Shown: positions 32,944 through 42,928 of the stretch, one piece after another | Layout: the number at the start of each line of letters is the position of its first letter | How positions within the stretch are numbered: position 1 is the first letter of the stretch | NCBI GenBank assembly: GCA_029975915.1 | Contig: JARKOC010000371.1 | Coordinates: 124,001-188,000, forward strand | DNA length: 64,000 nt | Source of the DNA: Bryobacteraceae bacterium | Lineage (GTDB): Bacteria > Acidobacteriota > Terriglobia > Bryobacterales > Bryobacteraceae | Direction: 5' to 3' | Translations under genes and position numbers: made by a program | The notes under the pieces: generated by a model | Told to the model about the DNA's origin: nothing | The model's input: the letters and a program-made list of their open reading frames with translations, nothing else | Databases searched by the model: none

Positions 32944-34313
32944 CCTGCCCTCAACCACTCCTCCAGCGCTCGCTCAGCCCGCCGGCACACCTCCGCGTGG
33001 CGAGCCTTCTTGTCACGCTTTAGCTTCAACCTGGCATCCTCGTCCAACGGTGGCAACACGTCAAATGCGATATTGACCGGCTGATAGCGTTTCGGGTCCG
33101 CATGCGCAACGTAGTGGCACAGTGACCCCATCGCCGTCTCCCTCGGCAATCGCCGTGGTTCCCGCCCCATCGCCATCTCCGCGGCATGGATGCCAGCCAT
33201 CAATCCGGTCGCCATCGATTCAACATACCCCTCAACGCCCGAAATCTGGCCCGCAAATAGCACCCTCGGCTCTTTCTTCAACCGCAACGTCGCATCCAAC
33301 AGCTCCGGGCCGTTGATGTAAGTGTTCCGGTGCATCTGCCCAAAGCGGAGGAACTCGGCCTTTTCCAGCCCGGGAATCATCCGGAACACCCGCTTCTGCT
33401 CCGGGAACTTCATATGGTTCTGGAATCCAACCAGGTTGTAGCTGTCGGCTCGCTGTGATTCCTGGCGCAATTGCACCGCCGCATAAGGCCACCGCCCCGT
33501 CCTCGGATCGGTCAGCCCCACCGGTTTCATCGGCCCGAACCGGAGCGTATCGGGCCCCCGCCGCGCGATCTCCTCGATCGGCAGGCACGCCTCGAAAAAC
33601 GGCACTTTCCCCTCGTGGATGGCTTCATCCTCGGGAATGTGGGCTTCGGCGGATTCGGCGGTGAGGACCGCCTCGACAAAAGCGGTGTATTCATCCTTGT
33701 TCAGCGGGCAGTTCAGATAATCGTCGCCGCCGTCGATCGACTTCCCGTATCTGGACGCCGCGAACACCTTCTCCCTGTCGATCGTCGACGCGTCGACAAT
33801 CGGGCTGATCGAATCGTAAAAGTACAGCCTCTCGGACCCCGTCCTCGCCGCAATGTCAGCCGCGAGCGGCCCGGACGTCAGCGGTCCGGAAGCGACAATG
33901 ACGATCCCGTCGCCCGGAATCCGTCTCAACTCCTCACGCCGGACCTCTATGAGCGGCTCGCCCTCAATCGCCTCCGTCATCCCAGCGGCGAACGCCTCCC
34001 GGTCCACCGTTAACGCATGTCCGCCTGGCACCCGTGCCCGTTCAGCCACCTGCATCGACAACGAACCCAACCGCCGCAGTTCCTGCTTCAGCAGCCACGA
34101 TGCCGTGTTCTCCGCGTCGCTCTTCAGCGAATTCGAACACACCAGTTCTGCCAACCGGTCCGTTTGGTGCGCCTCGGTCGATTTCGCCGGACGCATCTCA
34201 TGAAGGATGCACCGCAGCCCGGCGCGCGCCAGCGCCCAAGCCGCCTCACACCCCGCCAAGCCGCCGCCAATGATGTGGATCTTCAACGTCTCTACCCGTG
34301 AGTCAATTAACAT
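32940..34313 (-). CDS. trmFO: Folate-dependent tRNA (uracil-5-)-methyltransferase TrmFO
   Basis: Makes 5-methyluridine at tRNA position 54 with methylenetetrahydrofolate and FAD. The N-terminus IHIIGGGLAGCEAAWAL is the FAD site; FYDSISPIVDASTID, NCPLNKDEY and GQISGVEGYVESMATGL are family landmarks. Length (457 residues) is normal. The start is between ATG 34313 and TTG 34286: TTG gives the canonical MKIHIIGGGLAG and has GGTAGAG before it, and a TACAAT hexamer overlaps the ATG. The long open frame to 35426 is only antisense to the M61 gene. xerC follows by ATGA overlap. Confidence 0.9.
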   Translation of the reverse strand: MLIDSRVETLKIHIIGGGLAGCEAAWALARAGLRCILHEMRPAKSTEAHQTDRLAELVCSNSLKSDAENTASWLLKQELRRLGSLSMQVAERARVPGGHALTVDREAFAAGMTEAIEGEPLIEVRREELRRIPGDGIVIVASGPLTSGPLAADIAARTGSERLYFYDSISPIVDASTIDREKVFAASRYGKSIDGGDDYLNCPLNKDEYTAFVEAVLTAESAEAHIPEDEAIHEGKVPFFEACLPIEEIARRGPDTLRFGPMKPVGLTDPRTGRWPYAAVQLRQESQRADSYNLVGFQNHMKFPEQKRVFRMIPGLEKAEFLRFGQMHRNTYINGPELLDATLRLKKEPRVLFAGQISGVEGYVESMATGLMAGIHAAEMAMGREPRRLPRETAMGSLCHYVAHADPKRYQPVNIAFDVLPPLDEDARLKLKRDKKARHAEVCRRAERALEEWLRAG

Positions 34314-34317
34314 TGTA
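34308..34317. promoter_or_regulatory. Overlapping divergent -10 elements of the M61 and trmFO genes
   Basis: Plus strand: TAACAT (34308-34313) is 9 nt before the M61 ATG. Minus strand: TACAAT (34312-34317) faces trmFO and overlaps its ATG at 34313, which would favour the downstream TTG start at 34286. The two hexamers share bases, so the promoters would compete. Confidence 0.35.
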
Positions 34318-34322
34318 GTTTC

Positions 34323-36143
34323 ATGACCCGCCGCACCCTCCTCCTCGCCGCCACACTCGCTCTGTGCGCCTTTGCCCAAGAACCCATCCGTTACACGGTC
34401 AGCTTTCCCGCTCCGCACACCCATTACCTCGAAGTCACGGCTTCCATCCCGTCGCAGGGGCCGGCTCTCGAAGTCTTCATGGCCGTCTGGACGCCCGGCT
34501 CCTACCTCGTCCGCGAATACGCCCGTAATGTCGAGGACTTCCAGGCTACCGCCAACGGCAAGCCCCTCACCTGGACCAAGTCGCGCAAGAACCGCTGGCT
34601 CATTCAGACGGGCGGCGCCCGCGCCGTCGAACTCCATTACAAGGTCTACGCCCACGAAAGCTCGGTTCAGGGCAACTGGGTTGACGCAGGCTTCGCCATG
34701 CTCAACGGTGCGCCGAACTTCGTCACCCCTGTCGGCCGCCAGCAGGGCCCGTACGAAGTCACCATCGATCTGCCCAAATCCTGGTCCCGGCACATCAGCG
34801 GCATGAGCGTCAAGCCGGGTGCGCCCAACACCTACACCGCCGCCGATTTCGACGAACTCCTTGACTGCCCCATCTACGCCGGCAACGGCCCCATCCACGA
34901 ATTCGAAGTTGAAGGAAAGAAGCACTATCTCGTCAACGAAGGCGAGGGTCCCATGTGGGACGGCCCGGCCTCGACCCGCGACGTCGCCAAAATCGTCGCC
35001 GAATACAGCCGCATGTGGGGTGGCCTGCCGTATGACAAGTACGTCTTCTTCAACATGTTGATCGAAGCCGGCGGCGGCCTCGAACACCGCAACTCCACTT
35101 GGCTCAACGCCAGCCGCTGGGCCTACGCAGGCGTGGAATCCACACCGCCCGGTGGAGCAGATCCCTCGGCGCCCCGCGTCCGCCGCCCCTCCCGCCAGGG
35201 ATGGCTCGGCTTGGTCAGCCACGAGTACATCCACCTTTGGAACGTGAAACGCCTCCGCCCGGTCGAACTCGGCCCGTTCGATTTTGAGAACGAGAACTAT
35301 ACCCGGTCGCTTTGGCTGGCCGAAGGCGTTACGTCCTACTACGGCCCGCTGGCCCTCGGCCGGGCCAAACTCTCCACCCCGGCCCAGGTCGTCAGCGCCA
35401 TGGGCGGCGCCATCGCCCAGCTTCAATCCACTCCCGGACGCCTGGTTCAGCCCGTTGAAACCGCCAGCTTCGACGCCTGGATCAAGCTCTACCGTCCCAA
35501 CGAGAACTCCGGCAACACCTCCATCAGCTACTACACCAAGGGCCAGGTCATCGGATTTCTACTGGACGCCAGAATCCGCAAGCTGACCGGAGGAACCAAA
35601 TCGCTCGACGACGTCATGGTCCTCGCCTACAAGCGCTTCGGCGGCGCCAAGGGGTTCGCTCCCGAAGATTTCCGCAAGACAGCCTCCGAGGTCGCCGGCT
35701 CCGATCTCTCCGCCTGGTTCAAGGACGTCCTTGAAACCACCAAGGAACTCGATTACTCCGAGGCGCTCGACTACTACGGTCTCCGCTTCCGTCCGGCGCC
35801 CAACCGCAAGATAATCGCCAATGGCGCAACAGTGAACTCCTCCTCCGGCCGGATCGTGGTCACTCGCGTCCAGCGCAATACCCCCGCATGGAACGCCGGC
35901 CTCAACGTCGACGACGAGATCATCGCCGTCGAAGACTACCGCCTCCGGGCCGACCAGTGGCCTTCCCGCCTCGACTACTACAAAGAGAAGAGTTCAGTGA
36001 GGCTGCTCATCTCGCGGCGCGATAAGCTCATGCCAATCGACTTTCCGGTCATTCTCGAATCGCCTGCTTCCTGGTCGCTGGAGATCCGGCCCGACGCAAC
36101 CTCGGAGCAAAAGGCGAATCTAAACGCTTGGCTCCGCCAGTAG
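34323..36143 (+). CDS. Secreted M61 glycyl aminopeptidase-like protease with PDZ domain
   Basis: A 606-residue exported metallopeptidase (signal peptide about 1-18, ending CAFA). The N-terminal beta domain (about 20-180) has VWTPGSYLVREYARNV, conserved in M61. The catalytic helix carries the zinc signature HEYIHLWNVKR, followed by LWLAEGVTSYYG, which supplies the third ligand. A PDZ domain (about 500-570: RIVVTRVQRNTPAWNAGLN) lies at the C-terminus. It probably hydrolyses small peptides in the periplasm. It is leaderless by hexamer spacing and divergent from trmFO. Confidence 0.92.
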   Translation: MTRRTLLLAATLALCAFAQEPIRYTVSFPAPHTHYLEVTASIPSQGPALEVFMAVWTPGSYLVREYARNVEDFQATANGKPLTWTKSRKNRWLIQTGGARAVELHYKVYAHESSVQGNWVDAGFAMLNGAPNFVTPVGRQQGPYEVTIDLPKSWSRHISGMSVKPGAPNTYTAADFDELLDCPIYAGNGPIHEFEVEGKKHYLVNEGEGPMWDGPASTRDVAKIVAEYSRMWGGLPYDKYVFFNMLIEAGGGLEHRNSTWLNASRWAYAGVESTPPGGADPSAPRVRRPSRQGWLGLVSHEYIHLWNVKRLRPVELGPFDFENENYTRSLWLAEGVTSYYGPLALGRAKLSTPAQVVSAMGGAIAQLQSTPGRLVQPVETASFDAWIKLYRPNENSGNTSISYYTKGQVIGFLLDARIRKLTGGTKSLDDVMVLAYKRFGGAKGFAPEDFRKTASEVAGSDLSAWFKDVLETTKELDYSEALDYYGLRFRPAPNRKIIANGATVNSSSGRIVVTRVQRNTPAWNAGLNVDDEIIAVEDYRLRADQWPSRLDYYKEKSSVRLLISRRDKLMPIDFPVILESPASWSLEIRPDATSEQKANLNAWLRQ

Positions 36144-36231
36144 CTATGGCCCGCTACCCACAGGCGCTGACTTGGTGTAGCAGCCTCCGTCGCGCCTCAG
36201 TACAGCCCGGCACATGGGCAAGACTCACAGG

Positions 36232-38529
36232 TCAGAACCAGTTGAGCGTGTATGAGAAACGGATACCCCGTCCGACCTCAGGGGCATAGGCCTTGATAAA
36301 GCTGAGGTGGTTGCGGTAGAGGCGGTCGCCAAGATTGAACGAGTTGGCCGAAATTGTGTGCATCACGTGCTGGGTAGTCCAGTTGTAGCTGGCGGTCAGG
36401 TTGAGCAGAGCGTAACCGGGTGTGGGCGACTCGGTCGATGCGATCTGCCACTGCCGGTGAGTGAGAACGAGCTCAGGCCGGAGACTGAATCCCTTGGCGT
36501 GGTAGTCGAGGCCGAGGCGGCCGCGTACGGGTGGAATGCGGGGCAGATTCTCGCGCGAGTCCGTCAAATTCGCGTCGACGGCGTCGAAACCCAACATCAG
36601 CCAGAGTGGTTGTCTGAGGGCGACTTCGATTCGCGACTCCGCACCGACGAAGCGCGAATCAGCCTGCCTGTATTCGGCTACCGGCAGGCCGTGGTCCTCT
36701 ACTCCGGTGGCCTGAAAGTAGACGAAGTCGTGCATGTGATAACGAAAAAGGTTGGTCTCCATGCGGAGGCGCCTGCCACGGTGGCGAACGGCAAAATCGA
36801 CGCCGTCACTGAGTTCGCGCTTCAAGTTGGCGTTACCAACCTCATAGACGGCGTTTCCAGGGTGCGGGCCGTTGTTGTAGAGTTCCTCCAGCGACGGCGC
36901 GCGATAGGAGTGCATATAGTTCACCACTGCGGCGCCGTCTTGCCATAGCGGGACGAAGAGGCCGGCAGACGCCGAGGCGCCGGTGAAAGAGCGTGCAGTG
37001 AGCCCGTCAGGACTATAGCGATTGCTCTCCAGCCGGCCGCCAAACTGCAGACGGACACGTTTGAGGCTGATTTCCTCCAGGGCGAACAACGCCAACGCGT
37101 TTTGGTTGACCTTGGGGGCGAGCGCCTCCTCGCCCTGGGCGTTGAAACGGCGCGTCATGCCCCAGAAGCCGAAACTGCCGTCGAGCCGGCCGCGGCGCCG
37201 CTGGGTGAAGGTTCCGCGGTAGACAAGCTGCTTGTTGAAAAAGCGGGTTCCGGCTTCGGCGCCCTCCATCTCCGTGTGGTTCCAGTCGGTGTAGCCGGCC
37301 GAGAGTTGCAGGCGTTCGAGATACGGGCCAAGTTCCTTGAGTATTCCATGGAACCTGGTGTTGTGGCGGCGCCACTTCAGCGTAACCGGTCCGTGGTCTT
37401 GGTGCTCTTTCGTTTCCGTCTCATCGAGAAGAGAGGTTGCGTGAAGCGCTCCATTGAAGTTGCCAGAAACGAGCCCGTGGGTTTCTTCGTGGCCGTGATC
37501 CTGACCATCGGCGGGATCCACTGGGACCCCATAGACGCCCTCTTGGACACCGTAACCGAGATTGAAGCTGAACTTTTCGCTGTAGCGCCCCAGGCCTCCG
37601 GCCGCCTGTTTCATCTCTGTGGCCGAGTTTCCGACAACTCCGGTCGCGCTTCTGTAATCGCCCGTCCGCGTGCCGCCGCCTGAGGCGTAGACAATCCAAT
37701 CACCTCTACCAAATTCGAAGTTGCCGTGGCCGCCGCCCATCGCATTGGCTGTCCCCCCAGTGGCGCTCAGTGAACCGCGTATGCCTTCATGCGGGTGCTG
37801 ATGCAAGATGTGATGTTCGGTCAGAATGTTGACCACTCCGCCGATGGCGTTGCTGCCGTACAAGAGCGTGGCGGGTCCTTTGACAACTTCGACACGTTCA
37901 ATCGCGTTCGAATCGATAGGCTCACCATGGTCGCCAGAGGAAGACGAGAGAGTGCCTGTGCGAAGGCCGTCCTGAAGAACCAGGACGCGGTCGCCGTCGA
38001 AGCCGCGGATCACCGGTCGTCCGGTGCCCGGCCCGTAACTGCGCTTCGCGACTCCGGTTTCGCCATCCAAGAGATCGCCGAGACTGGGGGCGGCCGCCTT
38101 ACCCGTGAGTTCGTAGCTCTCCTTGGATAGAACGGATTGGAAGGTCTCCATGACTTCCGCCTGTTCGCCGGTAGCCGTAATGGTGACAGCTTCCCGTACC
38201 GGTTGCAGCCTCAACTGGAATGTGACCACCGACGTCCTGCCGGCGCTGACTTCGACCGTCTTGCGTTCATCACTCAGCGCATGCATGTGGGCCAGCATCG
38301 TATAAGCCCCGGGCGGTACATTGTCGAAGGCGAATCTGCCTTCGTCATCGCTTTCGGTGGTTCGGCCGGAAGGGATCAACACAATGGTGGCGTGATGAAG
38401 CGGCGAGGAAGATCCCGCCAATTGAACGCGTCCTCGAATTTCCCCCACCGGCTGGGCTGCATTCTCAGCCCGGGCGGCTGCGCCATGAATCAGGATTGTG
38501 AAAACAATGGAAACACGGGCCGCCTTCAT
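36232..38529 (-). CDS. TonB-dependent receptor, His-rich, probably for zinc or copper
   Basis: A 765-residue outer-membrane receptor with signal peptide (1-21), a carboxypeptidase-like domain (about 28-110), a plug (about 125-235, with RPVIRGFDGDRVLVLQDGLR) and a barrel ending in RFSYTLNWF. Three His-rich stretches mark it off: residues 239-247 (HHILHQHPH), 345-351 (HGHEETH) and 376-379 (HQDH), all next to extracellular loops or the plug. ZnuD-like zinc receptors have comparable His-rich loops. The metal is inferred from composition. The upstream gap is AT-rich, but I find no certain Zur box. Confidence 0.85.
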   Translation of the reverse strand: MKAARVSIVFTILIHGAAARAENAAQPVGEIRGRVQLAGSSSPLHHATIVLIPSGRTTESDDEGRFAFDNVPPGAYTMLAHMHALSDERKTVEVSAGRTSVVTFQLRLQPVREAVTITATGEQAEVMETFQSVLSKESYELTGKAAAPSLGDLLDGETGVAKRSYGPGTGRPVIRGFDGDRVLVLQDGLRTGTLSSSSGDHGEPIDSNAIERVEVVKGPATLLYGSNAIGGVVNILTEHHILHQHPHEGIRGSLSATGGTANAMGGGHGNFEFGRGDWIVYASGGGTRTGDYRSATGVVGNSATEMKQAAGGLGRYSEKFSFNLGYGVQEGVYGVPVDPADGQDHGHEETHGLVSGNFNGALHATSLLDETETKEHQDHGPVTLKWRRHNTRFHGILKELGPYLERLQLSAGYTDWNHTEMEGAEAGTRFFNKQLVYRGTFTQRRRGRLDGSFGFWGMTRRFNAQGEEALAPKVNQNALALFALEEISLKRVRLQFGGRLESNRYSPDGLTARSFTGASASAGLFVPLWQDGAAVVNYMHSYRAPSLEELYNNGPHPGNAVYEVGNANLKRELSDGVDFAVRHRGRRLRMETNLFRYHMHDFVYFQATGVEDHGLPVAEYRQADSRFVGAESRIEVALRQPLWLMLGFDAVDANLTDSRENLPRIPPVRGRLGLDYHAKGFSLRPELVLTHRQWQIASTESPTPGYALLNLTASYNWTTQHVMHTISANSFNLGDRLYRNHLSFIKAYAPEVGRGIRFSYTLNWF

Positions 38530-38650
38530 GATAGTGAGATCCCGTTCTTAATTAAAACATACTCAAAATACACTTTCAAGGGCTCGGTACACCGGCTTCA
38601 GTCAGGAGTGCTAGACTCAGACCTTTCGCTTCATTTTCACGGCGGCGGAG

Positions 38651-39091
38651 ATGTCGAGATACTTCAATCTGGCGGAGGCGCAGGGTCTGATTCCAATGCT
38701 CCGTCCGTTGCTTCTGGCGGCTGTTGACGCCAGGCGGCGAATGGTGGCGGCCGAGGCTGCGATGGCCGGGATGCGCTGGCGTGTGACGCAACTGGGCGGC
38801 GTAAAACCTGATCGGGCGCGGGCGCTTGAACTGAAGGCTCGGCAGGAGTCCGCCGGCGAGGAGATCCGGAGATCGGTGGAAGCGATCACGGCTCACGGCG
38901 TTCAAGTCAAAGATCTCGACCGGGGTCTGATCGATTTTCCCGCCTTCTACCGGGGCCGCGAAGTGCTGCTGTGCTACATGCTCGGCGAATCCGGCATTGA
39001 GTACTGGCACGAAACGGATGCAGGATTCGGTGGCCGCCGGCGGATCGACCAGGAGTTCATCGGCCATCACGAGGGTGAAGAGTCGCATTAA
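38651..39091 (+). CDS. DUF2203 family protein
   Basis: A 146-residue soluble protein. RYFNLAEAQGLIPMLRPLL at the start and GRGLIDFPAFYRGREVLLCY-like sequence (here DRGLIDFPAFYRGREVLL) with WHETDAGFGGRR near the end are typical of DUF2203. The middle is a helical, Arg-rich hairpin. No catalytic role is known for the family. A TAGACT hexamer lies 33 nt upstream. The DUF507 gene follows 91 nt later on the same strand. Confidence 0.85.
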   Translation: MSRYFNLAEAQGLIPMLRPLLLAAVDARRRMVAAEAAMAGMRWRVTQLGGVKPDRARALELKARQESAGEEIRRSVEAITAHGVQVKDLDRGLIDFPAFYRGREVLLCYMLGESGIEYWHETDAGFGGRRRIDQEFIGHHEGEESH

Positions 39092-39182
39092 CGGTGCCAG
39101 GGTGGGTTTGACACCCCTCGTGAACGGTCCTTACACTGAAATTGAGGGTTTTTCCGGGTTCTGCCCGAACATCTCACGCTTC

Positions 39183-39776
39183 ATGCTCATCGCCAAGGAA
39201 TTCGTCACCTACCTCTCCCGCCAGATGGCCGCCAAGCTCGCCGACGGTTCAACGATAGAGATCACAAACATCCCAGCGGTCGCCGAACTGATCAATAACC
39301 TGATCGTTGAGGAACTCAGCGTAGAGGACCGTCTGAACGATGAGGTCCGCACTCTGCTCGAAGAGTATAGCGTCTACATGACCAATAACGGCATCAGCTA
39401 CTCGGAGATGTTCCGCAAGATCAAGAACCAGTTGATCCAGCAGCGAAAGATCGTACGGGCCTCGGGCCGCGACACCGGCGACGCGATGAAGTTAAGCCGG
39501 GACAAGATCAACGAGATGTCACACCGGATCGTGACATCGCTTCGCAAGTCGCGAGACTGCCGGTTGAGAAAAGACTCCAACGACGTCCGGCTGGAAATCG
39601 TCCGTCTGTTCTCCGAGATCTTGCTCAACGAGGACAAGGCGGACAAGGCCGCGCGCGCCAAGATCCGCACGATGAAGCGGGATGTGCAGGAAGGCACCGA
39701 AGAGTGGGATCTTCTTCACAAGCGCTACTATGCCGAAGAGCTGAAATCGCTCGGGATTGACCTGGCGCGGAACTGA
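39183..39776 (+). CDS. DUF507 family protein with two tandem halves
   Basis: 197 residues made of two related helical units. The second (about 103-197: KLSRDKINEMSHRIVTSL...AKIRTMKRDVQ...YYAEELKSLGI) is a typical DUF507 domain. The first (1-95: LIAKEFVTYLSRQMAAKL...EVRTLLEEYS...FRKIKNQLIQQ) matches it in layout, so the gene looks like an internal duplication. Start is the ATG at 39183; the open frame back to 38997 overlaps the DUF2203 gene. Function unknown. The charged, helical make-up suggests a protein-protein interaction role. Confidence 0.8.
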   Translation: MLIAKEFVTYLSRQMAAKLADGSTIEITNIPAVAELINNLIVEELSVEDRLNDEVRTLLEEYSVYMTNNGISYSEMFRKIKNQLIQQRKIVRASGRDTGDAMKLSRDKINEMSHRIVTSLRKSRDCRLRKDSNDVRLEIVRLFSEILLNEDKADKAARAKIRTMKRDVQEGTEEWDLLHKRYYAEELKSLGIDLARN

Positions 39777-39864
39777 GCGGCCCCTGCCAGAGTTGGGCGA
39801 AATGCCGCGTTGCCCGGATCATGTTGCATGAGACAAGACTGGGGACCGGCCTCCACGCCCCTGA

Positions 39865-40977
39865 ATGTTACAATTGAGAGGTTTGCCTGTCGTTCCCGAT
39901 CAACGTCCGCACCGGCGCGCCCGGTTGCTGGAAACGCTCGCCTCGCGGAAGGCCGACGCGATCCTGGTGTCGCACCTGCCGAACGTGCGCTACCTTTCCG
40001 GATTCACGGGCAGCAATGGGCTCCTGCTTGTCGCCCCAGGTAAATCCATTCTCTACACGGACCCCCGCTACGACTTCCAAGCCTCGGCTGAGTGCGACGT
40101 CCAGGTAAAGATTCTCACCGGATCCACCTGGGCCGACGCCGCAAAGAATATTGCCCGCCGCCGCATCGCCCGCCTCGCCTTGGAAGCCGCCCGAGTCCCG
40201 CATCAGCTATGGCTTTCAACGGCGCAGGCGCTGGGTAAGGCGGCGAAACTGATCGCTGTTGAGGGCCTTGTCGAACGCCAGAGGATGGTCAAATCCTCGG
40301 ACGAAATCGAGTTGATCCGCCAGTCAGTGAAGCTGGCTTCGATGGCCTATGAGCGAGCCATCCGCAAGGTGAGGCTCGGGACCACGGAGATCGGGCTGGC
40401 CGCCGAAATCGACTTCCAAATGCGGAAATTGGGCGCTTCAGGCCCGTCCTTCGATACCATCGTCGCCTCCGGCCCGCGCTCCGCATTGCCCCATGCCCAG
40501 CCCACCAGCGCCCCCATCGGCAAGGACCGGTTCCTCCTTGTTGACATGGGCGCCTGCCTGGACGGCTACGCCAGCGACATGACCCGGATGGCCTACATGG
40601 GATCGCCCTCGGCAAAGGCGGCGAGCCTTTATGCCGCCGTGTTGGAAGCGCAACTGGCTGCTATCGATGCCGTCCGGCCGGGCGTTGAGGCCCGGAAAGT
40701 GGATCAGGCCGCGCGCCGCGCCCTGAGGAAACGCAAACTCGACCGGGCATTCATGCACGGAACGGGCCATGGGCTCGGTCTGGAGATCCATGAGAGCCCG
40801 CGCATCGGCCGGACTTCCGAGGATATACTCGAAGCCGGCATGGTCATTACCATCGAACCTGGGGCTTACATTGAGGGCTTCGGCGGCGTCCGCATCGAGG
40901 ACACCATCCTGGTGGCCGAACGTGGCGCCGAAATCCTTACCCCGACCGCCAAGGAGCTATTGGTACTCTCATCATGA
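39865..40977 (+). CDS. Xaa-Pro aminopeptidase (M24B)
   Basis: A 370-residue metallopeptidase that removes N-terminal residues before proline. The N-terminal creatinase domain spans about 15-140 ([14 protein letters not shown]), and the C-terminal pita-bread domain carries the five dimetal ligands: Asp in [12 protein letters not shown] and SDMTRMAY, His in [13 protein letters not shown], Glu in ITIEPGAY and in VRIEDTI. The ATG at 39865 is uncertain because a TACAAT hexamer (39869-39874) overlaps it; the TTG at 39883 could be the true start. It overlaps accB by ATGA. It would release proline- and hydroxyproline-containing peptides for use. Confidence 0.9.
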   Translation: MLQLRGLPVVPDQRPHRRARLLETLASRKADAILVSHLPNVRYLSGFTGSNGLLLVAPGKSILYTDPRYDFQASAECDVQVKILTGSTWADAAKNIARRRIARLALEAARVPHQLWLSTAQALGKAAKLIAVEGLVERQRMVKSSDEIELIRQSVKLASMAYERAIRKVRLGTTEIGLAAEIDFQMRKLGASGPSFDTIVASGPRSALPHAQPTSAPIGKDRFLLVDMGACLDGYASDMTRMAYMGSPSAKAASLYAAVLEAQLAAIDAVRPGVEARKVDQAARRALRKRKLDRAFMHGTGHGLGLEIHESPRIGRTSEDILEAGMVITIEPGAYIEGFGGVRIEDTILVAERGAEILTPTAKELLVLSS

Positions 40978-41480
40978 CTATCGAAGAGATCCAGGATCTA
41001 ATCCACACTGTTGTCGCCTCGGGCATCGCCGAATTGGAAGTCCAGCGCGGGGAAAACCGTGTCTGGATCAAGCGTCACGGCGGCGTTGTGCAGGAGATTG
41101 TCGTCCCTGCGAGCTCGCCCGCTCCGCCAGCGCACTCTGCTCCCTCTGCGGCCCAGACAACAGCCGGGCTGCCGCATGTGGCGCCGCCCCAGTCCGCCGC
41201 TCCCGCCGTGGCGGGCCAGCCGGATCTGACCGACCCCACTCTGCAATCGGTCACTTCGCCCATCGTGGGAACATTCTATGAGTCGCCCTCTCCCGGCGCC
41301 CCCTCGTTTGTCAGCGTCGGCGACCAGATCCAGCCAGGCAAGGTGCTCTGCATCATCGAATCGATGAAGTTGATGAACGAAATCGAAGCCGAGATCTCCG
41401 GGACCATCGTGAAGCGTCTGGTCGAAAATGGCCAGCCCGTCGAGTACGGTGAAGCGCTCTTCCTGGTCAGACCCAACTAG
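40974..41480 (+). CDS. accB: Biotin carboxyl carrier protein of acetyl-CoA carboxylase
   Basis: A 168-residue subunit that carries the carboxyl group on biotin between AccC and the carboxyltransferase. The biotinylation motif is ESMKLMNEI with Lys132. A Pro/Ala-rich flexible linker (about 45-85) connects the short N-terminal region to the biotinyl domain (about 90-168), as usual. The start codon overlaps the peptidase stop (ATGA). accC follows after 20 nt. In many bacteria efp lies between pepP and accB; it is absent here. Confidence 0.95.
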   Translation: MTIEEIQDLIHTVVASGIAELEVQRGENRVWIKRHGGVVQEIVVPASSPAPPAHSAPSAAQTTAGLPHVAPPQSAAPAVAGQPDLTDPTLQSVTSPIVGTFYESPSPGAPSFVSVGDQIQPGKVLCIIESMKLMNEIEAEISGTIVKRLVENGQPVEYGEALFLVRPN

Positions 41481-41500
41481 GCGCCTGATAGACGGAAAGC

Positions 41501-42871
41501 ATGATGTTTCAGAAGATCCTGATCGCCAATCGCGGGGAAATCGCGCTCCGCGTCATCTGCGCCGCCAAGGACCTAGGCATCAAGACCGTGGCGGTCTACT
41601 CCGAAGCCGACCGCTACTCGCTGCATGTCAGGTTTGCCGACGAAGCCGTCTGTATCGGACCGGCAAAGAGTACGTTGAGCTATCTGAATATCCCGGCCGT
41701 CATCAGTGCGGCCGAGATTACCAACGTCCAAGCGATTCACCCCGGCTACGGCTTTCTCAGCGAGAACGCCGACTTCGCCGAGGTCTGCGAAACCTCCGGC
41801 ATCAGATTCATCGGACCCAGTCCGGAGGTAACCCGGCTGATGGGCCTGAAGCAGCGCGCCCGCGAGGTCATGAAGGACCACGGCGTGCCCATCCTGCCCG
41901 GCTCCGAGGGCGTACTGAAGGACGCCGACGAGGGACTTGAAATCGCCGCCCAGATCGGCTACCCCGTCATCATCAAGGCTTCAGCTGGAGGCGGCGGGCG
42001 GGGCATGAGAGTGGTCCGCGATCCCGAGGAGTTGCCGAAGCTGTTCGTTCAGGCGACTCAGGAAGCGGGCTCGTCGTTCTCCTGCGCCGACGTTTATATC
42101 GAGAAATTCATCGAGCGGCCGCGGCACATCGAGTTCCAGGTGATCGCCGATCACCATGGCGACGTCGAAGTTCTATTCGAACGCGAATGCTCCGTTCAGC
42201 GCCGCCACCAGAAGCTCATCGAGGAGGCGCCTTCGCCCGTTCTCAAGCCCGAGGTGCGCGAGGCCACAATGGCGGCCATCAAGAGTGCTTTCAAAGCCAT
42301 CGGTTACACCAATGCCGGCACGGTCGAGTTCCTGATGGATACCGATGGCAGCCTCTATTTCATCGAGGTGAACGCCCGCATCCAGGTGGAACACCCAGTC
42401 ACGGAGGCGATCACGGGCGTCGACCTCGTCAAGACTCAGATCCGGGTCGCCTCCGGCGAGAAACTTTCGGAGATCCTCCCACGGCCTCTGTCCATGCGCG
42501 GGCACGCCATCGAGTGCCGTATCAATGCCGAGCACCCGGAGTCGTTTACCCCTTCGCCAGGACGCATCAAGGCGATGAATGTGCCCGGCGGCATCGGTGT
42601 CCGTGTCGATACGGCTGCCTATGTGGACGGCGTCATCCCGCCTTACTATGACTCGATGATCGCCAAACTCATCGCTCATGGCGCGACGCGGGAGGAGGCG
42701 ATTTCACGGATGTTGCGCGCCTTGGAGTTGTTCGTCGTCGAGGGCATTCACACCTCGATTCCGCTCCACCAGCGCATCCTCAAGGATCAGGCGTTTATCG
42801 AAGCCGCGATCGACACTCACTACATTCAGCGATTCCTCGAGCGCACGAAAAAGGCTGTCTTCGAGGATTAG
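41501..42871 (+). CDS. accC: Biotin carboxylase of acetyl-CoA carboxylase
   Basis: ATP-dependent carboxylation of the biotin on AccB, the first step of fatty acid synthesis. At 456 residues the length is standard. The N-terminal domain begins [15 protein letters not shown]; the ATP-grasp glycine loop is [28 protein letters not shown] and the catalytic-site [14 protein letters not shown] are conserved. A second ATG at 41504 is equally possible. The gene ends an operon with pepP and accB, with a candidate RNA promoter and hairpins just beyond. Confidence 0.95.
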   Translation: MMFQKILIANRGEIALRVICAAKDLGIKTVAVYSEADRYSLHVRFADEAVCIGPAKSTLSYLNIPAVISAAEITNVQAIHPGYGFLSENADFAEVCETSGIRFIGPSPEVTRLMGLKQRAREVMKDHGVPILPGSEGVLKDADEGLEIAAQIGYPVIIKASAGGGGRGMRVVRDPEELPKLFVQATQEAGSSFSCADVYIEKFIERPRHIEFQVIADHHGDVEVLFERECSVQRRHQKLIEEAPSPVLKPEVREATMAAIKSAFKAIGYTNAGTVEFLMDTDGSLYFIEVNARIQVEHPVTEAITGVDLVKTQIRVASGEKLSEILPRPLSMRGHAIECRINAEHPESFTPSPGRIKAMNVPGGIGVRVDTAAYVDGVIPPYYDSMIAKLIAHGATREEAISRMLRALELFVVEGIHTSIPLHQRILKDQAFIEAAIDTHYIQRFLERTKKAVFED

Positions 42872-42928
42872 CACATTTTTATTGAATGAGTGTTGCAGAT
42901 CTGAATCTCCGTGGGCTAAAATAGGATC

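Noticed and set aside
32940..35426. An 828-codon minus-strand open frame spanning trmFO and the M61 gene.
   Set aside because: Only the part to about 34313 matches TrmFO. The rest is antisense to the M61 protease, which has a full set of family motifs and a signal peptide.
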